Made by a program: the position numbers and the translations under genes. The notes beneath the pieces are model-generated. The model was not told where the DNA came from. It searched no databases and saw only the letters and a program-made list of their open reading frames with translations. A stretch of DNA of 15,152 nucleotides. Source: an uncultured Caryophanales bacterium. Its GTDB lineage: Bacteria > Bacillota_I > Bacilli_A > RF39 > UBA660. Each line of letters starts with the position of its first letter. The first letter of the stretch is position 1. The stretch lies in the NCBI GenBank assembly GCA_947168625.1, contig CAMVMQ010000014.1:1-15152 (forward strand). The letters run 5' to 3'. Positions 6,401-13,991 of this stretch are shown piece by piece.

Positions 6401-7332
6401 CTTAGTATTACTCCTTTTAGTTCTTCTATATGTAATCCATTTATTATATCTTTAACATAGCATCTACATTTTCCTTCTAATTTTATTTCTGTAAGATAAA
6501 TATTATAATCTTTAGTACTGACTAGTATACCATCTTTAGTTATATCGATAATAGTACCTGGTTCTTTATTGGATAATATATTTGTCTTTATGGATTGATA
6601 TACTTTAACTCTTTTATTTTTTAAAATTGTGTATGCTCCTGGCTCACTAGATAATCCTCTAATTTTATTATGAACATTATTAATAGTATCGTTAAAATCA
6701 ATGTGTTCTTCTTCTTTTGTTATATTGTATCCAAATGTTACTTCTTTTTCATCCTGCACTACTCTATTATTAGTACCACTTAAAATGCTAGGAAGAGTAT
6801 CAATAAGTAGGTTGCTACCTAGTATTGATAGTTTATTATATAACTCATCTAAAGTAATATTTTCATCAATAATTATTTTATCACTGCTTATAATATCCCC
6901 ACTATCCATATGTGTGTCCATATACATAATAGTAACGCCAGTTTCTTTATATCCATCCATAATAGCATGGTGGATTGGAGCACCACCTCTTAATTTGGGC
7001 AAAAGAGATGCATGAACATTAATACATCCATATTTGGGATAATCAAGAAGCTCTTTTGGTATTATTTGTCCATAGGCACACGTAATAATAATATCTGGTT
7101 TCTTATCCAATACTTTCTGATAATCTTCTTTTATCTTTAGTGGTTGAAATACTTCTATGTTATTTGATAGAGCTAAATCTTTACATGGCGGATAAATTAT
7201 ATTACCTTTTCGATCTTTTTCTCTATCTGGTTGGGATACTACCATAACTACATTAGTATTATCTATTAATTTTTTTAAAACATTATAGGCAAAACTAGGT
7301 GTACCCATAAATACTACTCTTAAGTCTTTCAT
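6397..7332 (-). CDS. fmt: Methionyl-tRNA formyltransferase
   Basis: Transfers a formyl group from 10-formyl-THF to Met-tRNA(fMet) for initiation. Motifs: FMGTPSFA at the start of the N-terminal Rossmann-like domain, then INVHASLLPKLRGGAPI with the catalytic Asn and His, and MDTHMDSGDII with the catalytic Asp. The C-terminal domain, including GLSSEPGAYT, binds tRNA. I start at the ATG at 7332 (311 residues, MKDLRVVFMG): GGTGAT lies just upstream and the predicted transcript begins near 7348. The in-frame ATG at 7350 has no Shine-Dalgarno and would fall at or before the transcript start. It usually neighbours def or priA; here it heads a two-gene unit with an unknown envelope protein. Confidence 0.96.
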   Translation of the reverse strand: MKDLRVVFMGTPSFAYNVLKKLIDNTNVVMVVSQPDREKDRKGNIIYPPCKDLALSNNIEVFQPLKIKEDYQKVLDKKPDIIITCAYGQIIPKELLDYPKYGCINVHASLLPKLRGGAPIHHAIMDGYKETGVTIMYMDTHMDSGDIISSDKIIIDENITLDELYNKLSILGSNLLIDTLPSILSGTNNRVVQDEKEVTFGYNITKEEEHIDFNDTINNVHNKIRGLSSEPGAYTILKNKRVKVYQSIKTNILSNKEPGTIIDITKDGILVSTKDYNIYLTEIKLEGKCRCYVKDIINGLHIEELKGVILR

Positions 7333-7354
7333 TTCTATCACCATCTTCATTTTA

Positions 7355-7383
7355 ATTATAACTTTAATTAAAGAAAATGTCCA
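7355..7383 (-). promoter_or_regulatory. Sigma-A type promoter for fmt
   Basis: Minus-strand TGGACA (7378-7383) and TATAAT (7355-7360) are 17 bases apart, close to consensus. The start would be near 7348, between two in-frame ATGs of fmt, and so supports the downstream one. Confidence 0.8.
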
Positions 7384-7420
7384 TATAAAAATATTATTGT
7401 ATTAAAGAATGTAATGTATT

Positions 7421-7457
7421 TTAAAAATATAAAGTTCACTAATTAAGTGAACTTTAT
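7421..7457 (-). terminator. Terminator of the pheST operon
   Basis: A perfect 12-bp inverted repeat, ATAAAGTTCACT/AGTGAACTTTAT (7429-7440 with 7446-7457) around a 5-base loop, begins 4 bases after the stop of the 243-aa gene and is followed by AUUUUUAA. Its symmetry could also serve as a protein-binding site, but its position fits a terminator. Confidence 0.85.
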
Positions 7458-7461
7458 TCTA

Positions 7462-8193
7462 TTAATTAAATTTTTTTCTTATTTTTATAGCAGTATTATT
7501 TTGGATTACATTAACTGTATCTTTTTCAATATCTTGTATCATATTATCAGCAGTGAGATTAGTGTTTAAAGCTCTATTTATATCTTGAATAAGTAATATT
7601 ACTCTTTCTTCTCCAAGCTGAATATCTTGACTATTTGCTAGTAATCTAATTATAACAAGTCTAATAAGTTTATTTCGAAGTTCTAAATTGAGTTTACTGT
7701 ATCTAGCAGCCAACTCTAAGTTTTTTAAATTCCAATATTTAAATTCATTTGTGTCGCTAATAAGATTATAAAGTTCATCTGCTGAGATATTAATTGATTT
7801 ATCTTTTTCTTTAATAATCTCTGGAAGAGTGGATGAATCAATATGTACTTTGCCAGTTATCTCATTAAAACAAAATTCAATTATTCTTGAAGATAACGAA
7901 TTATTATTATCGTTAAAATTATCCCTTATTTTTACTGTTGATATTACTATACTTCCTATAATTCTTTTATCAGGTATTTTATTAATAAGTTTATCAAATG
8001 TCATTGCTTTATTTATTTTTGTACCATCATATTTACGTTTATAGTAATCCTCAAACATAAGTATTGTATCATATAAATATGGTTCGTAAAACGGGAAATT
8101 CAAGTTGTTTTCTTCTTGATACGTTTTATTTATCCATTCTGGTAATTCTTTAATATTATTTTTATATAATATTAATAATTTATCTTTTGTCAT
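7462..8193 (-). CDS. Unknown protein at the end of the pheST operon
   Basis: I do not recognise this 243-residue protein. It has no signal peptide and no membrane segment, so it is probably cytoplasmic. The first part is mixed and Tyr/Asn-rich. The last 110 residues look helical, with ADELYNLISDTNEFKYW, a Leu-rich stretch (LELRNKLIRLVIIRLLAN) and GEERVILLIQDINRALN. One Cys occurs; no catalytic or metal motif stands out. It follows pheT by 23 bases with an excellent Shine-Dalgarno (AAAGGAGGTTC), and the operon terminator starts 4 bases after its stop, so it is part of the T-box-controlled transcript. That placement suggests a role tied to Phe supply or translation, but this is inference only. 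Confidence 0.85.
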   Translation of the reverse strand: MTKDKLLILYKNNIKELPEWINKTYQEENNLNFPFYEPYLYDTILMFEDYYKRKYDGTKINKAMTFDKLINKIPDKRIIGSIVISTVKIRDNFNDNNNSLSSRIIEFCFNEITGKVHIDSSTLPEIIKEKDKSINISADELYNLISDTNEFKYWNLKNLELAARYSKLNLELRNKLIRLVIIRLLANSQDIQLGEERVILLIQDINRALNTNLTADNMIQDIEKDTVNVIQNNTAIKIRKKFN

Positions 8194-8216
8194 ATCAGAA
8201 CCTCCTTTAATTAATC

Positions 8217-10586
8217 TTAATTATTTCTAAGTATAGCATTATATTTATCTTCAACGGCTTTAATTGTTTTATTAAATGACTCCATTACTTCTTCATCAGT
8301 TAGTGTTCGATTATCTCCATTATATAGAAGTGAAAAAGCTACACTCTTCTTATTGTTATCTAAGTTTTTTCCTTCATAGACATCAAAGACCTCTACTTTT
8401 TTAAGAATACTACTTGATGCCTTTTTGATTGTTTTAATAATATCTCCAGATAAGATATTCTTATTCATGATGAAGGCCATATCTTTAGTTACACTAGGAT
8501 ATTTATAGGGCTCTTTATATTTAAGTTTACTACTTCTTTTGTAAATACCATCTAAATCAAGTTCAAAAACATATATATCATCATTAGTAATATTTGGATG
8601 TATTTTCCCTATTATACCTATTATTTTACCATCTAAAATTATATTTGCTTGAACACCAGGATGAAGTTCTTTTACTTCTCCTTGCACAAATGAATATCTA
8701 TTATTATATCCCATGTAATCTAGTAGATTTTCAATTATTCCTTTAACAATATAGAAATCGACTTTCATACTTTTGATCCAAGAACAAGTAAGATAATTGC
8801 CACTTAATAGTCCAGATACTTTAGTAGTTTCTTTATATTCTTTATCATAAGTTTTAGCTATTTCATATATTGATATATCTTTTACCCCTCTTGCTTTGTT
8901 ATATTCATAAACATTAAGAAGGGAAGGAATAATGCTTGTTCTAACAATACTTTTATCAGTACTCATTGGATTAGGTAGAACTACTTTTTCTTTATCCTCA
9001 TAATCAAACATTTTAGCCATATCTGGGCTTACTAATGTATATGTTTTAACTTCATTTAATGATAAGCTTCGAAGTCTTTTGGAAACAAGTTTACGATATT
9101 TTACGTCTCCTTTATATTGTCCCCTTCTTATACTTACTTTAGGAAGAGTACCAATTAAATTATCGTAACCATAAAGTCTTCCTATTTCTTCCGCTATATC
9201 ATTAACATTAGGATCAATATCTAATCTTCTCCTAGGGATAGTAACATTAAATTTATGATTATCTACATTATAAGGGAAATCTAATCTTTCTAATTCTAAT
9301 TTCATATCTTCTTCGGATATAGTAATACCAAGTAGTTTATCTACATCTTCAGGATAAAAAGATAATTTCTTTTCTTCATGGTTTTCATTATCTATAAGTA
9401 CATAACCCTCTAATATTTCAGCATCAGCATATTTTTCAAGCAAATGACAAGCTCTCTTACTAGCTAACTCTGTATACTCATAATTTAATCCTTTACCATA
9501 TCTAATAGAAGCTTCAGAAGGTAATCCGAGTTTTCTCGACGTATATCTAATACTTACAGGATTAAAGATAGCAGCTTCAATCAAAATATTTTTCGTATTT
9601 TCATCTACTTCTGTATTTTCTCCCCCCATAACACCTGCAATACATACAGGTTTTTCTCCATCAGTAATAACAATATCATCACAAGATAATATTCTTTCCT
9701 TTCCATCTAATGTTACTACTTTTTCATTCTCTTTAGCATCTCTAACAACAATAGTATTTCCCAATTTATCCTTATCAAAGAAATGCAAAGGCTGACCAAA
9801 TTCTAACATAACATAGTTAGATATATCGACTATATTATTAATAGGCCTCATTCCAGCGCTAATAAGTCTTTTCTTTATAAATTCAGGGCTTTCTCCAATT
9901 TTAACATTTCTTACAACCCTTGCCATATAATAAGTACACTTATTAGTATTTATTTCTAATTTAAAGTTATCTTCAATTTTATCTTTTACTGTATTAAATT
10001 CTATACAAGGAAGGGTAACTTTTCTATTTAGAATAGCTGCTATTTCATAGGCAAAGCCAATATGGTAGTAGCAATCATTATTTCTATGTTTATGAATATC
10101 AAGTTCATATAAAGTATCATCAAGGCCAAGATAGTTAAGAGGATCTTCTCCTACAGGAGCATCATTATCTAATTCTTCAATACCTCGATTATAGTTCTCT
10201 TCTGTCTTTTCCTCTAATCCTAGTTCAAATAAAGCACATATCATACCATAAGAGTCTACACCTCTTATTTTACTTTTTTTAATTTCAAAATTTCCAGGCA
10301 AAATAGCTCCTACTTTAGCAACAATTACTTTAATACCTTCTCTCACATTAGAAGCGCCACATACTATTTGAAGAACTTCATTTCCTACATCGACTTTGCA
10401 TACATGCAAATGATCAGAATCGGGATGCATGCTGCATTCTATTATTTTACCAATAACTAAATTATCTAGATGATGAGTAATTACCTTTTCAACGTTAATA
10501 CCAGCTTTAGTTATAATACTTGCAAGTTCATTAGGATTTTGATCTTTAATATCAATATAGTCACTTACCCAATTTAAACTAATCAT
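8217..10586 (-). CDS. pheT: Phenylalanine--tRNA ligase beta subunit
   Basis: Beta subunit of the alpha2-beta2 PheRS, which binds tRNA(Phe) and edits mischarged Tyr-tRNA(Phe). The 789 residues match the full bacterial architecture. An EMAP/OB tRNA-binding domain lies at about 40-150 (NLVIGKIIECSMHPDSDHL). The B3/B4 editing region follows (GQPLHFFDKDKL, AGVMGGENTEVDE, SRKLGLPSEASIRYGKGLN), then B5 (PRRRLDIDPNVNDIAEEIGR) and the catalytic-like module. The final 100 residues are the FDX-ACB anticodon-binding domain (YPSVTKDMAF to the end). Its ATG overlaps the pheS stop by one base (TAATG), with GGGAGGAT upstream, so the two subunits are translationally coupled. No truncation is seen. Confidence 0.98.
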   Translation of the reverse strand: MISLNWVSDYIDIKDQNPNELASIITKAGINVEKVITHHLDNLVIGKIIECSMHPDSDHLHVCKVDVGNEVLQIVCGASNVREGIKVIVAKVGAILPGNFEIKKSKIRGVDSYGMICALFELGLEEKTEENYNRGIEELDNDAPVGEDPLNYLGLDDTLYELDIHKHRNNDCYYHIGFAYEIAAILNRKVTLPCIEFNTVKDKIEDNFKLEINTNKCTYYMARVVRNVKIGESPEFIKKRLISAGMRPINNIVDISNYVMLEFGQPLHFFDKDKLGNTIVVRDAKENEKVVTLDGKERILSCDDIVITDGEKPVCIAGVMGGENTEVDENTKNILIEAAIFNPVSIRYTSRKLGLPSEASIRYGKGLNYEYTELASKRACHLLEKYADAEILEGYVLIDNENHEEKKLSFYPEDVDKLLGITISEEDMKLELERLDFPYNVDNHKFNVTIPRRRLDIDPNVNDIAEEIGRLYGYDNLIGTLPKVSIRRGQYKGDVKYRKLVSKRLRSLSLNEVKTYTLVSPDMAKMFDYEDKEKVVLPNPMSTDKSIVRTSIIPSLLNVYEYNKARGVKDISIYEIAKTYDKEYKETTKVSGLLSGNYLTCSWIKSMKVDFYIVKGIIENLLDYMGYNNRYSFVQGEVKELHPGVQANIILDGKIIGIIGKIHPNITNDDIYVFELDLDGIYKRSSKLKYKEPYKYPSVTKDMAFIMNKNILSGDIIKTIKKASSSILKKVEVFDVYEGKNLDNNKKSVAFSLLYNGDNRTLTDEEVMESFNKTIKAVEDKYNAILRNN

Positions 10587-11629
10587 TACTCTTCATCCTC
10601 CCTATCAAAATCTCTTAATACCCTCAAATCACTATTATAAAATACTCTTATATCATCAATATTATATTTAAGCATAGCAAGACGTTCTGCTCCAAAGCCA
10701 AATGCAAAACCACTCCATATACTAGGATCATATCCACTCATTCTAAGGACATTAGGATGAACCATACCTGCTCCGGCAATTGTTAGCCATCCAGTATTTT
10801 TACAAATATTACATCCTTTTCCTTTACAAGTACTACAAGTAATATCAACTTCAACACTAGGCTCAGTAAACTGATAATAACTAGGTCTAAAACGTACCTT
10901 TACATCACTTCCAAATAATCTTTTAAAAACTACTTCCATTGTACCCTTTAAATCAGATAACGAAATATTTTTATCTATCAATAACCCTTCTATCTGCATA
11001 AACTGATGAGAATGCGTAGCATCATCATCATCTCTACGATATGTTTTACCAGGGCATATCATTCTAATAGGAGTAACTCCTTCTCCTTCTAACATCGTTC
11101 TAACCTGCACAGGAGAAGTCTGACTTCTAAGTAATATCTCTTCACCTTCAATGTAGAAGGTATCTTGAGCATCTCTTGCTGGATGTCCTTTTGGAATATT
11201 AAGCATTTCAAAGTTATATTTATCTTCTTCTATTTCAGGTCCATCTACAACATCATATCCCATTGACATAAATACTTCTTCAATTTCTTCAATTAATTTT
11301 TCTAAGATATTAGCACTACCAATATTAATTTTTACACTAGGAAGAGTTATATCAATAGCTTCATCTTCTAATTTCTTATTAATTATTTCTGCCTCTAATC
11401 TGTTTTTTATTTCTTCATACTTAGTATTAAATAAAGATCTCACTTCATTTACTTTCATACCAAATTCTTTCTTTTCCTCATTAGGTATATCTTTAATCAT
11501 ACTTTGATACTCAGTAATAATACCCTTTTTACCAAGAAATTCCACTTTTAAATTATTTAGTTCATCTAATGCACTAATATTACTAGTTTTTTCTTCAATC
11601 AATTTTTTTATTTCTTCTATTTTATCCAT
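10586..11629 (-). CDS. pheS: Phenylalanine--tRNA ligase alpha subunit
   Basis: Catalytic alpha subunit of class II PheRS, charging tRNA(Phe) with Phe. The 347 residues comprise an N-terminal coiled coil (about 1-90) and a class II core. Motif 2 is seen in RMICPGKTYRRDDDDATHSH, and motif 3 in GFAFGFGAERLAML (307-320). A four-Cys cluster C265, C268, C273, C276 (CSTCKGKGCNIC), usual in bacterial PheS, precedes GWLTIAGAGMVHP. The ATG lies 10 bases after the 91-aa gene, and its Shine-Dalgarno AAGGAG overlaps that gene's TAA, so it is probably coupled. Expression should rise when uncharged tRNA(Phe) binds the upstream T-box. Confidence 0.98.
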   Translation of the reverse strand: MDKIEEIKKLIEEKTSNISALDELNNLKVEFLGKKGIITEYQSMIKDIPNEEKKEFGMKVNEVRSLFNTKYEEIKNRLEAEIINKKLEDEAIDITLPSVKINIGSANILEKLIEEIEEVFMSMGYDVVDGPEIEEDKYNFEMLNIPKGHPARDAQDTFYIEGEEILLRSQTSPVQVRTMLEGEGVTPIRMICPGKTYRRDDDDATHSHQFMQIEGLLIDKNISLSDLKGTMEVVFKRLFGSDVKVRFRPSYYQFTEPSVEVDITCSTCKGKGCNICKNTGWLTIAGAGMVHPNVLRMSGYDPSIWSGFAFGFGAERLAMLKYNIDDIRVFYNSDLRVLRDFDREDEE

Positions 11630-11639
11630 AACTATCTCC

Positions 11640-11915
11640 TTACATATTTTCTATTAACATTATTACTTCTTCTTTCGTCAAATGTTTTTCATACTCATCT
11701 ATTTTCTTTTCAAAATCTTTATGATTTAATATTAAATCACTTAAAATATTAGGAAGAATTTTATCTATATTAGATACACCATAATTAATAAGATATTTAA
11801 TATTAAGATTAACATCCACATAATTATCTTTAAGTAAATCTAATATATATTCATTATTATCTTTAATTATTTTATTATAAGTATCCATAGATACATATCT
11901 AAGTAAATAATCCAT
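11640..11915 (-). CDS. Unknown 91-aa protein, first gene after the Phe T-box
   Basis: I do not recognise this small protein. It is acidic to neutral, has no Cys, no membrane segment and no signal peptide, and is predicted almost wholly helical. The centre (NIKYLINYGVSNIDKILPNI) has the rhythm of two short helices around a Tyr-Gly turn, loosely like a solenoid repeat, and the end is charged (KDFEKKIDEYEKHLTKEEV). The gene is real by position: it lies directly behind the T-box attenuator with GGAGTGTGAT before its ATG, and its stop codon overlaps the pheS Shine-Dalgarno. It may simply be a leader-coupled reading frame that feeds ribosomes to pheS, or a PheRS or tRNA partner; the sequence does not decide. 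Confidence 0.8.
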   Translation of the reverse strand: MDYLLRYVSMDTYNKIIKDNNEYILDLLKDNYVDVNLNIKYLINYGVSNIDKILPNILSDLILNHKDFEKKIDEYEKHLTKEEVIMLIENM

Positions 11916-11926
11916 ATATCACACTC

Positions 11927-11980
11927 CAAAAGAAAAAGATAGTACCATAAAAGGACGAATATTATCCGCGGTACCACCTT
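11927..11980 (-). terminator. T-box attenuator terminator
   Basis: In the off state AAGGUGGUACC (11970-11980) pairs over 11 bp, with G-U pairs, with GGUACUAUCUU (11936-11946), enclosing a small CGGAU/AUUCG hairpin. A U-rich tail (UUUUUCUUUU) follows. The 5' arm is the T-box itself, so antiterminator and terminator exclude each other. Confidence 0.85.
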
Positions 11981-12130
11981 TCTTTATAACATAAGTTATA
12001 CTCTTATACCTTTAACGTAGGTTATCCGATAAAACTAAAGGGTGAATTCATACTTAGTTAATTGTTAATTTTCACCATACATTAACTCTCTATAAATTAA
12101 CATCTCAGTATTACTATTTCCTTATTATCG
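11927..12130 (-). promoter_or_regulatory. T-box riboswitch leader, Phe specifier (UUC)
   Basis: The canonical T-box AGGTGGTACCGCGG lies at 11966-11979 on the minus strand. Stem I closes with CGATAA (12125-12130) and TTATCG (12027-12032), continues with ACTGAG/CTTTAGT, and has an apical GTTAAT/ATTAAC helix. The specifier-loop 3' side reads GAATTCACC with codon TTC at 12044-12046, i.e. Phe. The bulge UGGU would pair with ACCA, fitting a tRNA(Phe) with discriminator A. Antiterminator: AAGG with CCUU (11951-11954). Uncharged tRNA(Phe) should therefore raise transcription of the 91-aa gene, pheS, pheT and the 243-aa gene. I see no convincing promoter just upstream. Confidence 0.95.
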
Positions 12131-12135
12131 TTTTA

Positions 12136-12900
12136 TTAATTCTGTAAAAGTTTTACTAGTTTCTTAGTTTTTTCATCTTTTAAGCCTTCTTCATTTACAA
12201 TAATTGGAGAACTATCTAAATTATAAAATCCATAAAAACGCAAATATTTTCTAACTCCTTCTTTAAATATCTGACTTCTTTGATAATTAATAGTTCTTTC
12301 TTCTGGTTTTTCAATTAAAGCATATATAGCCGGCATTAATATTTCTGAATTAAATTTAATACTATATATAGGATCTATAGCGCACAACTTTTTTAAACAA
12401 TCTATTGATAAATTGCTAAATTGTTCAAAATCAACACTAAATATCGAATTAAGTAAAAAACTATCTTTATAATTAAATCTATATTCTGGATGATTTTCTA
12501 ATTCTTCATAAAGAATTTTAATTACATCATCAATTATACCAGCGGGCTCAGAAAATTGCACCTCTTTAGAAAATTTCCCCAAATTATCCAAATTATATAT
12601 TCTACTTCCACTTGTCTGATTTATTAAGTGACGACACACACCAGGAAAATTTTTAAAACTACTTGTATTTTCCATTTTCTCAGGGCAAACATGACAAAGT
12701 CCATAAATAATACCAATATGATTTGCAAATAATTTTTCTATTTCTCCAATATCATAGTCTTCATTTATTATTTTTTCTATAACTTTAGCAGTTAAATATT
12801 CATAAATATTTATACCGACATAATAGACATCTCTATATTCATTCTGTAATTTTATTAGTTGATAGATATCTTCTTCAGTAGGCATATATAATTTTTTCAT
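12136..12900 (-). CDS. Unknown protein between frr and the Phe T-box
   Basis: I do not recognise this 254-residue protein. No signal peptide or membrane segment is visible, so it is probably cytoplasmic. It is largely helical, and its middle carries a possible metal site: C69-H70-V-C72 followed by C89-R-H91 (GLCHVC ... GVCRH). Later parts include DDVIKILYEELENHPEYRF and CLKKLCAIDPIYSIKF. The ATG has a very strong Shine-Dalgarno (GGGGAGGAAT) and follows frr by 23 bases, so both share the frr promoter. Its stop is only 5 bases from the first paired base of the T-box stem I, with no terminator between, so frr-promoter transcripts could run into the T-box. Confidence 0.85.
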   Translation of the reverse strand: MKKLYMPTEEDIYQLIKLQNEYRDVYYVGINIYEYLTAKVIEKIINEDYDIGEIEKLFANHIGIIYGLCHVCPEKMENTSSFKNFPGVCRHLINQTSGSRIYNLDNLGKFSKEVQFSEPAGIIDDVIKILYEELENHPEYRFNYKDSFLLNSIFSVDFEQFSNLSIDCLKKLCAIDPIYSIKFNSEILMPAIYALIEKPEERTINYQRSQIFKEGVRKYLRFYGFYNLDSSPIIVNEEGLKDEKTKKLVKLLQN

Positions 12901-12923
12901 AACTCATTCCTCCCCTGCTTTAT

Positions 12924-13466
12924 TTATAAAGTCATTAAATCTTTTTCTTTATCTTTTAATTTTTCATCAACTATTTTGTTGTATTCATTAATAAGTTCTT
13001 GTACTTTTTCCTGTCCTCGTTTTTCTTCATCTTCAGGTAATTTAAGATTTTCTATATCTTTATTAGCATCTTGTCTAATATTTCTTAATGCTATCTTAGC
13101 TTCTTCAGCAAGCATTTTAACTTGTTTAACAAGTTCTTTTCTTCGTTCCTCAGTAAGAGGAGGTATAACAATAAATACTACTTCCCCATTATTATTCGGA
13201 GTAACTCCTAAATTTGCTTCAAAAATAGCTTTTTCTATAGCTCCTAAGCATGATCTATCAAAAGGTTTAATTGATAACTGTCTAGCCTCTGGAACAGAAA
13301 TATTTGCTAAACTCTTAAGAGGAGTTGGAGTTCCATAATACTCTACCATTACTCCATCCAACATATTAGGATTTGCTCTTCCAGCTCTTACATTCGTAAA
13401 TTTACTTTCTAACGAATCAATAGTCATCATCATTTTTTCTTCAGTCTGATTAATAATTTCTTCCAT
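12924..13466 (-). CDS. frr: Ribosome-recycling factor
   Basis: With EF-G, splits post-termination ribosomes. The 180 residues are close to the usual 185. The N-terminal part carries NVRAGRANPNMLDGVMVEYYG, the hinge and domain II include TPLKSLANISVPEARQLSIKPFD, and the C-terminal helices contain IPPLTEERRKELVKQVK and ALRNIRQDANK. The ATG has AAAAGGAGAAG upstream. In most bacteria frr follows pyrH and precedes uppS; here both are missing and frr has its own near-consensus promoter, with an unknown gene downstream. Confidence 0.98.
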   Translation of the reverse strand: MEEIINQTEEKMMMTIDSLESKFTNVRAGRANPNMLDGVMVEYYGTPTPLKSLANISVPEARQLSIKPFDRSCLGAIEKAIFEANLGVTPNNNGEVVFIVIPPLTEERRKELVKQVKMLAEEAKIALRNIRQDANKDIENLKLPEDEEKRGQEKVQELINEYNKIVDEKLKDKEKDLMTL

Positions 13467-13489
13467 TTCTTCTCCTTTTTTCTAACACT

Positions 13490-13518
13490 ATTTTATCACA
13501 CGTTAATACTTTTTTCAA
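13490..13518 (-). promoter_or_regulatory. Sigma-A type promoter for frr
   Basis: Minus-strand TTGAAA (13513-13518) and TAAAAT (13490-13495) are 17 bases apart, with TGA directly before the -10 (extended -10). The start would be near 13483, followed by AAAAGGAG. Confidence 0.8.
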
Positions 13519-13525
13519 TACCAAA

Positions 13526-13557
13526 TTAAATGCTACACCCTAAAGTATAGCATTTAA
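13526..13557 (-). terminator. 13-bp hairpin after the 140-aa gene
   Basis: TTAAATGCTATAC pairs with GTGTAGCATTTAA (13545-13557 with 13526-13538, one G-U) around a 6-base loop, 2 bases past the upstream stop codon. The following UUUGGUAUUG is a poor U tract, so termination efficiency is uncertain. It sits 7 bases upstream of the frr -35. Confidence 0.6.
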
Positions 13558-13559
13558 AC

Positions 13560-13982
13560 CTATTTATTACTCTTTTTATATTTAGAAGTAATAATGATAT
13601 TACTTCCATCATTTTCAGTCATGATAAAAAGTTCTTTTTTATGCAGTTCGATATTATAATTTCCAGATAAAAAAGTATCATTTTGCTCAACAAAAAGTTT
13701 CTTTCCACTTAACTTATAATTGACTTTTTGACAAATATATTCATTCTCATAATAACATACATTTATTTTATCTTTTTCAATTTCAATATATGGTAAATAC
13801 TTTTCGTTTAAGCTTTCAATGTTTGAAGTAACTTTACCGTCTTTTGATAATTCACTATATTCAAAATTCCATCTTCCATATATATTATTTTTACTATTAG
13901 AGACAAAATATACAATAAAAATTATTAAGCAAATGAGAATAATAAGTAAGAAAATTAATACTTTATTTAATGTTTTTTTCAT
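13560..13982 (-). CDS. Small membrane-anchored extracytoplasmic protein
   Basis: I do not recognise this 140-residue protein. Residues 5-27 form a strong membrane segment (LIFLLIILICLIIFIVYFV) with Lys before it. The Cys there lacks the small -1 residue of a lipobox, so it is an anchor rather than a lipoprotein signal. The outer part begins YGRWNFEY and runs through short beta-like strands (YIEIEKDKINVCYY, VNYKLSGKKLFVE, NYNIELHKKELFIM), recalling small lipocalin-like barrels. Two outer Cys (CYYENEYIC) could form a disulfide. The ATG lies 9 bases after the large secreted protein's TAG with GGTGAT between, so the two are co-translated. Possibly a partner of that protein; no function is claimed. 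Confidence 0.8.
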   Translation of the reverse strand: MKKTLNKVLIFLLIILICLIIFIVYFVSNSKNNIYGRWNFEYSELSKDGKVTSNIESLNEKYLPYIEIEKDKINVCYYENEYICQKVNYKLSGKKLFVEQNDTFLSGNYNIELHKKELFIMTENDGSNIIITSKYKKSNK

Positions 13983-13991
13983 ATAATCACC

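Noticed and set aside
6701..7015. Plus-strand open frame opposite fmt
   Set aside because: Lies wholly inside the conserved fmt reading frame, with no recognisable protein features.
12131..12167. Candidate promoter for the T-box (TTTACA with TAATAA, or CAGAAT as -10)
   Set aside because: Spacing of 15 bases or poor hexamers; no candidate comes close to the other promoters in this window.
12976..13338. Plus-strand open frame opposite frr
   Set aside because: Lies wholly inside frr, and its composition simply mirrors the frr codons.
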